Assembly (NCBI GenBank): GCA_036245805.1
Contig: BTRK01000006.1
Coordinates: 25,948,365 to 26,012,364, forward strand
Origin: Pristionchus mayeri
Taxonomy: Eukaryota; Nematoda; Chromadorea; Rhabditida; Neodiplogasteridae
Direction: 5' to 3'
Length of the DNA: 64,000 nt
The notes under the pieces were generated by a model that did no database searches, was not told where the DNA came from, and was given only the letters and a program-made list of their open reading frames with translations. Each line of letters begins with the position of its first letter. The first letter of the stretch is position 1. Position numbers and translations under genes: made by a program. Shown here piece by piece: positions 55,635-64,000 of the stretch.

Positions 55635-55652
55635 AAGTTACCGGACGAGGAC
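55633..55652 (+). repeat. 20-bp perfect inverted repeat (left)
   Basis: TAAAGTTACCGGACGAGGAC; exact complement at 60376-60395. Confidence 0.9.
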
Positions 55653-56495
55653 AAAATTGACTCCCCATTTTTTGTCCTCAATCGAATAGCTGATGGCTGA
55701 ATTAGTTGAGAATGAATATACAAAAATGCTAAAAATTAATAATAGCCTCAAGGGAAAGCCAGAAATGATCAGCGCACAATGTTCTGACACAGTGCAAAAT
55801 CGAAGGCTAGCGAGAAATTAAATTTGAACCGCCCGGGTTGTCAAAATGCAAAGCGCGCAATACGAACCGAGTTTTAGATACAGTAATTAAATGTTCCTTT
55901 TTTCAGGGAATTAAACTAATTACTGTAGGAATGGGCATACCCTGATCAGGGGCAGCGTCGATGACGCGAATTTAGAATCGATTGTTTTTTTGGCCTATTT
56001 TTGCGTTTTAAACATGTTTAAATAGTTTTTATTTATATTTATTTTGCTCGAATCGTTTGTATAATTACGCTAGATTGAGTATGTTAGTAGATTGTGCCAT
56101 AAAATCGGCGAATTATTAGCTTTATGGTTGAAAATATTTTTACTTTCGTTTTTCCAGTGTTTCAAGCCATGACGGAAGGTCGCAGCGGCCGATCGCAGAG
56201 AGTAATGGAGGCCGCACCTTCTTCCAAGAAGCTGTGCTACGGATTGTTCCATTTTGGAAAGGAGAAGATGAGTGTGAGTGGTTTAATAACTGTTTCGTAT
56301 TTGTAATTATCTCTTGTGAATTTATTGTCTTTTTTGGCCTTGCTTTACAAGTGTTATAGTTCTCAACGTTATATTCCTCCGATAATTAATAAAGATGTAT
56401 TCAATTCCCTGTTGTTTTTATAAATTAGTGGTTTGAAACCATGTAAATATCTGCTCACTGACTGTTTTGAACAGGCGGTTAATTTCTAATGATAT

Positions 56496-57689
56496 TTCGT
56501 GCTCTATGAGCACGCAGTCGGCTACGCTCTGCTCAAGGTCAAGGAATTCGAGGATGCTGCTCTCATCAGCTCCGAGGTTAGCCATTTTCCTCATGTGTTT
56601 AGCTTATCGTGGGTTTTGTGTATTTGAAAGTAGTATAAATGCTCGAGCCCAAGCGTAGTTCTCCCTTGACCTTCCTTGAGGTGTCGGAACTCGATGCAAG
56701 TGTGTAGAAAGATGGTTTATATATTTAAGTATGAGTTATAGCTAGGTTAGTGCTCGCACCAAGTTGTCGTTTTCTAATTGTTATTATATTGATGATATGC
56801 GAACGCGAACTTTGCCAGGTCGAGACTGCCATCTCGAATGTGCAGAAGTTCACCGGGATCGTGAAGATGCACGTCTTCGAGCCATTAAGCCCGTCTTCGG
56901 CGGAGTGAACACGGAGATCCTCAGAGGTTATTCATTGCTCCGCATTTTTACATTAACGCTCCGAATATACTGTTATTTTCACAATTATTTTAAAGGAGTT
57001 CGCGTTCACTTCGAGCATCTCGCTCGTGAGCTGCCCCACCACTCTCTCAACAAGGCGAAGATCTCCCTTGGACACTCGTACTCGCGCGCTAAGGTTCGGT
57101 TTAGTTTTTACCTATTTTAAGTACGATAATGTAGAACCTGACGAAAGCATTCTCGCAACACTTTCTTTCAGGTAAAGTTCGACGTCCACCGTGTGGACAA
57201 CATGATCATCCATTCGATCGCCCTCCTCGACATGCTCGACAAGGACATCAACCTATTCGGAATGAGAATCCGCGAGTGGTGAGTAATTGTTCATTCCTTT
57301 TTTTGTTCAACACTTTGTTTCCCTCTTATTTAAAATTATTTATTTATTTACAGGTAGTCCTACCACTTCCCAGAGCTCTTCAACGTGGTGCCCGATCAGT
57401 ACAAGTACATCAAGTGCGCCGTCACCATCCTCGACAGGTAATTTTTAAACCACGTAGCTTGCTATAATTATGAGAGGGGGAGTCTTTCAACGCCTGGGAG
57501 ATTAGCAAAACAGCAACCTCTTTGTCACATTGAGGCGTACGTTATAATATTATATATATTTTCAGAAACAAGATTGGCGAGAATGAGGAGATGACTACAA
57601 AGCTGAGGGAGCAGGTCGAAGAGAGGCTGAAGTACTTCGAGACCGGACAAGTCCCGCAGAAGAACATCGACGTCATTAAGAAGGCAGAG
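56496..57689 (+). pseudogene. nop-56: NOP56 (box C/D snoRNP core protein) pseudogene with introns
   Basis: NOP56 is a core protein of box C/D snoRNPs that guide rRNA 2'-O-methylation. Exons with GT-AG borders: 56496-56576 FVLYEHAVGYALLKVKEFED; 56819-56926 AISNVQKFTGIVKMHVFEPL; 56996-57093 RVHFEHLARELP, LGHSYSRAK; 57172-57278 [20 protein letters not shown]; 57354-57437 SYHFPELFNVVPDQYKYIK; 57566-57689 LREQVEERLKYFETGQVP, NIDVIKKAEV. Defects: no start codon (TGA two codons upstream of FVLYEH); a deletion with frame change inside exon 2, near 56900 (about 60 residues missing before TEILRG); TAG at 57355-57357 replacing Tyr in REWYSYHFPE; most of the central NOP domain missing inside the last exon (TTK joined to LREQVEERL); the Lys-rich tail absent. 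Introns retained, so it is a DNA-level duplicate, not a retrocopy. Confidence 0.93.
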
Positions 57690-57910
57690 GTGGGTAAAAT
57701 AATTGCGCTTTCCCATTTTCTGTTTGCGAGAAAAAAAACGATCTGTAGTAATTACTGCTTCTCTTATACCTACTCGTATTGTATTGCAAATAGTGCCCAC
57801 TCTTTCATGGTGCCAGAAGAAATTTTTTAAAAAATTACAATATTTTATGTGATTTATTGCTCCTTTCCCTAGATTATTTCCCTAGTTTAGGGGGTAACTA
57901 GCGATTTATT

Positions 57911-58640
57911 CCCTAGTTTAGGGGGTAACTCCGCCCACTTTTCCTCTGCGTCTCTGACACCCTGCCTCTCCCTTCCTACCCCTTCCCTCTGACGCTCTCG
58001 CCTGTAAACAATACTCACGCGCTTTAGTAAACAACTTGTTTACAGGGCGAGAGCACGGCAATTTATTTCTCGACATCCCGTTGAAAGTCATGGTCCCTTT
58101 TCTGATAAAAAATGGTGTGGCACGTGCGGTCATTTTTATGCTTAGCGGCACGGTTTGCACCCCTTATTGACGGTTCTATATTTCAAGGCTATAAATGTAG
58201 TGATGTGCTTGGTTCGTAAACATCGCCCACACAAATCAATGAACATTCACACAAATCAATGAACATTCGAAAATCGTATAACACTAATACAGTACTTTGA
58301 AAGAAACGGTAGAAAAGCTACAGGGCAAGATTTACAGTACCACAGGAAACCATCAGGGGCTGTGCAAATATACCTCCTTCAGCACGCACCTATACCTCCT
58401 TCCCTATAACGGCGACCCGCGAAGCTTGGAGCCCTGCAAGCAAGCAACGACAAGCAACTCAAGCAACGATAGGGTCTCCCCGCGAAGCGGTTATACCCGA
58501 TTGTTGCTTACCGCTTAGGCTAAAAGCCGGTTTAGGCCGGCGATATACACAGAAAGCTGCGCAGCTCTAGCCTATTCTCCCCCCCCCCCCCTACCTGTGT
58601 AGGGTCTGAGTGGGAGGAATGGGCTTACCCCCTAAACTAG
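57911..58640. mobile_element. MITE-like segment with CCCTAGTTTAGGGGGTAA ends
   Basis: CCCTAGTTTAGGGGGTAA at 57911 (tandemly duplicated from 57880) and TTACCCCCTAAACTAG at 58625-58640. It contains a hairpin (GCTCTCGCCTGTAAACAA and complement, about 57990-58054), a short tandem duplication at 58228-58270 and a 13-C run near 58579. Confidence 0.7.
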
Positions 58641-58672
58641 AGAAGTCCCAAGAGAGAGAGAGAGAAACAGTT

Positions 58673-58948
58673 AAAGTTACACAACAACAACCGGGAGAGA
58701 AGCGAGGATGAACTTGATATAGAACCGGGCTTGTGAACGCGAATTACCTCACTCAAAATATTCATGTTTCAAACGTCGCGGGAAAATCGGTCTTGATTAG
58801 GGTTGCGCAACACATGTTTTGAGGTCGATTCTGTGACTAGTTATTGATTTTCTGATTTTATTAGTATTGCATTTCTACTAGTCTCTTTTATGTCTATCAG
58901 TTTCAGGAATAAAAATATAGGTCATTTTGACGGTTGTTGGGTAACTTT
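58673..58948 (-). mobile_element. MITE family A, internally deleted copy
   Basis: Ends AAAGTTACACAACAACAACC and GGTTGTTGGGTAACTTT; lacks about 190 bp of the left half. Confidence 0.85.
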
Positions 58949-59016
58949 AAGTCATGGGGGCAAGAATGCACACTCGTGTTGATAGAATCGCACGAGGTCA
59001 TCTCTAATCTTTACAG

Positions 59017-59790
59017 AGAACGATCGAAGACGTTACCGTCGGCCCTTCGGAAGCATCGCTCATCGACATCTTCGAGAAAATCTGTTCTATTCGCGGATTC
59101 ATTGGGACTCGATATCGAGAAGATGTCATACTTCACAAGGTACGAAGACAATCTCTTCTTAATGCCGATGCCCAAGTAAGGTTCTGATCACTCTCCACTT
59201 TCCATCAAAAGAACACGTGTTCATTGAGTGGAAGTTTGATGACTAACCCGTCCCCCTTACAGTATCTCATCGTGTTCTCCCGTTGCCTCGACTACGGTAG
59301 TCTCCCATCGTCTCTTCCCCACTAATTTCGTCTATCGATCGGATTCTGAATCGATGAGCAGGACTCGATGAGGACACGTGAACATGTTCTCGTTGAGGAC
59401 GACGAGTGGAGGTCATCTCACGGGACAGATCAATGTACTCGATATCGTGTACGATAAGAAGGTAACCGATCATCCATATGTGGAATAGGACCCAATCCCT
59501 CTCCTTCAGATTTTTATCCGCTACAAATGGATGGATGGAGTACCCATTGTGAACTGCCTGCTTCTTTCTCACGCAAACTATTCGGGGAACGATGACATTT
59601 ACGCATTCTCCTTCGTGCTCGCACTCCCCCATCAGGTACTCCCCCTTTTCCCTCCCTGTTCCTCCCTCCACCCTCCTCACTTCCCTCTTCGCAGTCCTCT
59701 TTCTCACGCTGTGAGATGTGTGTCTCGTACTCGGTCTCAGAGGGAATATTCTGGGACAACAACGGAGGGGCGAACTACCTCCTAGAATGA
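59017..59790 (+). pseudogene. PP1 regulatory subunit 3 (glycogen-targeting, CBM21) gene, one premature stop
   Basis: Such proteins tether protein phosphatase 1 to glycogen. Four exons: 59017-59175 with RKSVLFADSLGLDIEKMSYF (RVxF-type PP1-docking region plus its typical FADSLGL context); 59263-59461 NFVYRSDSESMSRTR, stop, GHVNMFSLRTTSGGHLTGQ, INVLDIVYDKK; 59510-59635 IFIRYKWMDGVPIVNC, DDIYAFSFVLALPHQ; 59695-59790 SRCEMCVSYSVSEGIFWDNN, GGANYLLE, stop. The CBM21 signature (V.N..Y.K.V.IRY..D.W, D.F.F, WDNN.G.NY) is complete. All introns are 50-90 bp and every junction keeps phase. TGA at 59369-59371 interrupts the domain in frame. The N-terminal region upstream of 59017 is missing, replaced by a family-A MITE. 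Confidence 0.85.
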
Positions 59791-60375
59791 GTGCCCATTG
59801 AGAAGAAACAGGTTCGTAGATACCCCCATCCACGGCTCTTCTCACTACAGTATCCCTTTCCACTATATTCCTTCAGGTGAAGCAGACGTCGCCCGTTCTG
59901 TCTCGCCTTCCTTCCTTCCTCTCTTCATCTCTCTCGCTACACTCGCAATGGATCGGACGATGGTCTACTTTCTCCGATAATATTCCTGTCGAATGGATCT
60001 TGCAAATTTCATGTAAAGCAATCATAAATTTGTAACACTAAGAACTATTTCTGTATAAATTATTGAACCTTTTTTGCGGAGAACCCGATCGAAGTAAAAT
60101 ATATCGGTTCTGCACGCTTTTTTTCGTTTGTTTTTTTCTTGTTGGGGAGAAGTATAAAGACGCTTTAAAAAACCATTCTTCGACTGCCAAAGAATCACTG
60201 CTTCTAGCAGAATTTGCACTTCCTTTATTTATCGTGCCAAAACTTTTGGCATTTAGCGATGGGGGGCGGGGTTTCACCGGGCTCTAGATTTCGCTAGCCT
60301 TACGTTCTGAACATTGTGAGCGTAATCCCGCGCTCTCTCACTTTTGCGACCAGATCAGGGTCAGATCAGGGTTTC
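59791..60375. other. No gene seen
   Basis: Non-coding as far as can be judged, between the CBM21 gene and the right inverted repeat. Confidence 0.4.
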
Positions 60376-60395
60376 GTCCTCGTCCGGTAACTTTA
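60376..60395 (-). repeat. 20-bp perfect inverted repeat (right)
   Basis: GTCCTCGTCCGGTAACTTTA, complement of 55633-55652. Confidence 0.9.
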
Positions 60396-60396
60396 G

Positions 60397-61284
60397 CTCT
60401 TGGCATGTCTTTCGATCCCCCAAAGTGTCGTTGCTCTTAAGGTCACTGCACTTTTCTTCTTAAGGTCACTGCACTGGGCAGTCTACTTGAGTCCTTAACT
60501 TTGACCGAGTATATCTCGCTCCTGATGTATATTGAAGGGAAAATGTGCCCTGAGGAACCCCGCATGATTTTTTAGCTCTATCGATTTATAAAAACAAGAA
60601 GTCATGAAAATGATTTTGAACCGAGTTACGGTTAAGGTAGTTTAAGTCAAAAGTGTAGGAAAAAATGCTCTAGCTTTTTGGATATGTGATAGCTCTCGTC
60701 GAGCTCTTTCGAATAAGATATTTGTCGTTGCTAAAAGTGATGTATCCATAGTGTGTTTTGCCCCTTAAAATGTTTGAGTTGATTTTAACCATTACTCACC
60801 GCGCGCAAATAGCGAGAGACAATGAAGAATAAAGAGACCATTCTCCTCCGCGCGCGCGTTCAGGAATGATAAATTTAACGCATTTTTTACTGTTGAAAAG
60901 TAACTTCAAATCAACTCAAACATTTCAAGGGGCACAACACACCCTGGATAAAACACTTTTAGCCACGGCTAATACCATAATCGAAAGAGCTCGACGAGAG
61001 CTATCACCTATCTAAAAAGCTAGAGAATTTTTCCTACACTTTTGACTTAATCTACCTTAACCGTAACTCGGTTCAAACTCATTTTCATGAATTCTAGTTT
61101 TTATAAATCAATAGAGCTCAAAAAATATTGTGGGGTACTTCAGGGAACATTTTCCCTAAAACATGCACCAGGAGCGAGAAATACTCGGTCAAAGTTAAGG
61201 ACTCAAGTTGAGTACCCAGTACAGTGACCTTAAAATGATCTCAGAGAAACGATACTTTGGGGGGATCGAAAGACATGCCAAGAG
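60397..61284. mobile_element. 888-bp palindromic element inside the right arm
   Basis: CTCTTGGCATGTCTTTCGAT at the left is mirrored at 61264-61284; arms run inward through TAGCTCTATCGATTTATAAA and complement to a centre near 60840. It separates the two parts of the right terminal repeat (60376-60395 and 61301-61375), which are contiguous in the left arm. Confidence 0.88.
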
Positions 61285-61300
61285 ATGACCGAAAACGGTG

Positions 61301-61375
61301 TTAACTCATTTCACGATTTCGGCTCCTTTCCCACGCGTAGCTCGATTCTCTCGTGACTGGCGTGATATCATTCAT
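61301..61375 (-). repeat. Terminal inverted repeat, right arm of the 55.6-61.4 kb segment
   Basis: TTAACTCATTTCACGATTTC...CTCTCGTGACTGGCGTGATA, partner of 55558-55634. Confidence 0.85.
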
Positions 61376-62598
61376 TTCGCGGTCCTTTCCTCTCGGTATA
61401 TCATAGAAATAAAAAAAATTTTCACACACCACGCGGAGCAAAAAAATACCCGAACGTGGAAACTGCAGGACGAAATGATGCACTCCCATTACACCCTAAC
61501 ACGAGTCCCACGCCGCAGCGTGAGAGCCCTAGGCATTTCACGCGTCGCGATCATTGTCTATGTTTCTCAAACTCGTCTAAATTGAATTTCCTTTTGGCTT
61601 AGGGTAGTTCAGCATGCCCGATTTCATGAAAGCAAATTATAATTATTTTAAAAAATATATAATAGAAGTTTCGGTAGGTCAGATATCTAAAAATTAAAAG
61701 TGAACGCGTTAGTAAAAAGGCGCATCCGCACAAGGTTCCTGGCCATTTTTGGGTTTATTTTTTAGATGATAAATAAGTTTATGGCATGCCATTTGTGCGA
61801 AAGGCTGCAGAATGTAAAAATATTTAAAAATATGGATGCTAGGGCGGTTTGAAATTTGAATTCCACGTTAAAAATTTATTGGCGGGAACACGTAGGTTTC
61901 GGTCGCTTGGGACTCCTACCGCGAATATCCTTACTGATAAGGTTCACTCTTACAAGTTCTTGACTCTGCGTTTCCTTAAGGCTGTGATTGCCGTGCCTAA
62001 TTTAAATTAGGAGAGTTGATTACTGTAAAGCCTTGTCTCCGCCGTTTTTGTTGCGCATTTTATATTTTTTTATCAGGTACGCTTGATAAACACTCCGACG
62101 CTTGATAAACGCTTCCATATACAGAAAGCAGCAGCAATAGTTGAGCCAGGAGCGGGAAAATATAAACGCGCGCGTACGTGAAAGAGGCGGGGCGAAGAGA
62201 GCCGGAGATAAAACACGGAACCACTTTGCACGGCTCTCACACCGGCATACACCATTTGTCCGTAGTTTTTTATTTCACTAATACACTCACTTTCTTATGA
62301 CAGTGCCAGCCCGAACGGAGATTGCATATCGGGAGAAGTCGAAACTTGCGTAGTACATAAGGAATCCGATGAATAGAGAGGCCAGAGACTGTCGATTCGT
62401 ACCCTCTTAATTCAAACAATCGAATGCCATACACAAATGACTAAAAAGATGAAATCTCGAGAATCTTTCTCACCCTCAATGACTCAGGAGAGCCCCCCCC
62501 CTCCCATCTGCAATCATTAATTAATGTATTCATTAATTAAGGTATCGTCGCGCCTCTGGCGTAGATAAATTATTATTATTAAAAGCAAAGGCATGAAT
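61376..62598. other. No gene seen
   Basis: No supported exon or repeat. A 9-C run lies at about 62493. Confidence 0.4.
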
Positions 62599-63415
62599 CT
62601 AATCAGTATACGCCACAATGCTCATACCGGGTAGAGGGGGTTCGAATGGAGATGCGTAGTCGAAGGAAGAAAATATGTCCGGAGCAAGTCTGGCAGGATA
62701 GAGGAGATGGAGACAGGGGAGAACGGGAGGAGAGACCCCCGACTGGAGGTAGTGGATTACCAGATTAGTCAGGAGGTATCTGCAATCCAAGGACGGAGGT
62801 AGGCGAGAGGGGCTGCCTACTTGCTGATATCGTCGGCCCTCCTCAGATGAGTGGCAGTCCAGTGTTTGATGTAATGGAGAAGGGCAGATACTCGTCCGTC
62901 AATGCTGAACAAATTGCCAAATGAAGGACTATTATCCCTCATTCTGACTACTCACCAGTCATATACAGCCATAATCTTGGAGAAGTAGTAGGCTCCCGAA
63001 TCGATGGCGATCCTCACTCCAAGTCGATTACCGGACATCGTACACTCGAATTCCATCTGAAATACACTCCTCACTTTCTCCACTTCTCTTGATCTACTCA
63101 CCCAAAGTGCTTCCTGTCTCGTAATAGTTCCTCCTCTCTGCATGATTATGTAAGGGAGATCGTTGAAGAAGAGATCTCTACAAACGTGTCGTATTGATGA
63201 TTAAAATGGCTGTAGCCAGTACTTACAGTCACTCTTCAGACAATGAAACTAACGGCTTATTGGGGTCTTACCAGCCAAAAAAGATACCGTATGTGTTCAG
63301 GAGACATGGTTGGAACGGGAGAAATGAGAACGAGATCGAGATTGGAGGTCTTGGATGCGAATGAACAAGGAGTAGAGCCAGCCATGAGGAATAAAACTCC
63401 CGTCGAGTCCAGTTT
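62599..63415 (-). CDS. Cid1/TUTase-like nucleotidyltransferase (gene 2)
   Basis: Five minus-strand exons: 63272-63415 GVLFLMAGSTPCSFASKTSN then LDLVLISP (GS...DxD block), MSPEHIRYLFWL; 63102-63177 DLFFNDLPYIIMQRGGTITR; 62956-63056 MEFECTMSGNRLGVRIAIDS, YYFSKIMAVYD; 62821-62904 IDGRVSALLHYIKHWTATHL; 62599-62779 YLLTNLVIHYLQSG, VSPPVLPCLHLLYP, stop. The last four join in phase through GTGAGT/GTAGGC donors and CAG acceptors; the first junction does not keep frame as I read it, so a small exon may be missing. Catalytic Asp positions are altered: SNLD for SDxD and MEFEC at the third-Asp strand. Homologous to gene 1 (HYLQSG..PPVLPCL versus HYLHCG..PPILPCL). It ends early compared with complete Cid1-type enzymes. 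Confidence 0.68.
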
Positions 63416-63484
63416 CTATTATTGAAGAACCATTGGAAATTATACCCCTTATACGAGTTTCCCATTATTTTGTGGAATGATTTG

Positions 63485-63605
63485 ACAAGGAAACCGCACA
63501 AATGTGCGGAAGTCAAACATAAATGTGTTGTGCCCAGTGGAAATTACCACAAAGATTAGATATTTTCCATTGGATATTTAAGATCACTGAATAGTTGTTT
63601 CCTAA
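63485..63605 (+). repeat. Third, partial copy of the SINE-like repeat
   Basis: AGGAAACCGCACAAATGTGC, GGAAGTCAAACATAAATG and TTGTGCCCAGT match 8641-8760; the tRNA-like half is missing. Confidence 0.65.
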
Positions 63606-63612
63606 CAAGGTC

Positions 63613-64000
63613 TCTGGACACATATCCCGATCATCACCAAAAAATAGCTGTATTCTAAATCGACTGTGCTGGTTTCAAATCCGTTGTGAAAAATCTGCCA
63701 AATACGCCAGTTTAAAAAATCGATAATTCCTTTTAAAAATAAAAGGATCGTCATCCATTGGACTTTCAGGTTCTGCGGTGACCGTATGACATTATTTTGT
63801 AATAGAATCAAGAATGATAATGTAAAATTGCTTTTCATGCTTTGACATTTGTTATAGGGGTACCACGTGGATTTTAGAATTCCTCTAAATAATACTTTTC
63901 TGTCGCCTCGGGTAATCGAGGGTGTGGAATTTCAGAAACATGCTCAGATTCCTCTAAAAATTTAAATTCGACGCGTATGAGGTACCCTGTTATCACCCCC
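63613..64000. other. No gene seen
   Basis: A 78-codon minus-strand frame has no recognisable motif. Confidence 0.4.

Noticed and set aside
56171..56268. First coding exon of nop-56 (frame starting MTEGRSGRSQRV)
   Set aside because: It has a plausible donor but no resemblance to the NOP56 N-terminus, and the next exon has an in-frame stop before FVLYEH, so the join cannot be supported.

Overview
This window looks like repeat-dense nematode nuclear DNA. The evidence is short introns (often 45-220 bp) with TTTCAG-type acceptors, a PAT-type tyrosine-recombinase retrotransposon, abundant palindromic MITEs, and host-gene exons that read as NOP56, NAA20, a glycogen-targeting PP1 subunit and Cid1-type nucleotidyltransferases. 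Species is not determined. There is no prokaryotic gene organisation; nearly all sequence is transposons, many nested, with host-gene pieces between them.

Layout. 0-15 kb: two Penelope-like reverse transcriptase remnants (one with a GIY-YIG nuclease), each followed by a hammerhead-ribozyme-like core; a LINE 3' fragment flanked by a 150-bp direct repeat inside an old Helitron/PIF1-like coding region; a 2.2-kb palindrome containing a solo LTR; two exons of NAA20; a short Helitron. 15-27 kb: stacked palindromic elements, the largest about 3.2 kb with two smaller elements inserted at TA sites, then three 946-bp hAT-type MITEs side by side. 28-33 kb: a PAT-type retrotransposon (gag, RT/RNase H, tyrosine recombinase, split direct repeats). 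33-39 kb: MITE and LINE remnants. 39-41.5 kb: minus-strand exons of a Cid1/TUTase-like gene. 42-47.7 kb: a 5.29-kb hAT-like transposon with 8-bp target duplication, itself inside a MITE with a 5-bp target duplication. 47.7-54.3 kb: minus-strand exons of unidentified host genes and more palindromes. 55.5-61.4 kb: a segment bounded by inverted repeats that carries broken copies of nop-56 and a CBM21-domain gene. 62.6-63.4 kb: a second Cid1/TUTase-like gene.

How it fits together. The palindromes often preserve an uninterrupted copy of an insertion target on the opposite arm, so several insertions can be read with filled and empty sites and exact target duplications in this one window. Host exons were joined by hand by checking reading-frame phase across GT-AG introns; no alignment or database search was run, and family names rest on recognised motifs.
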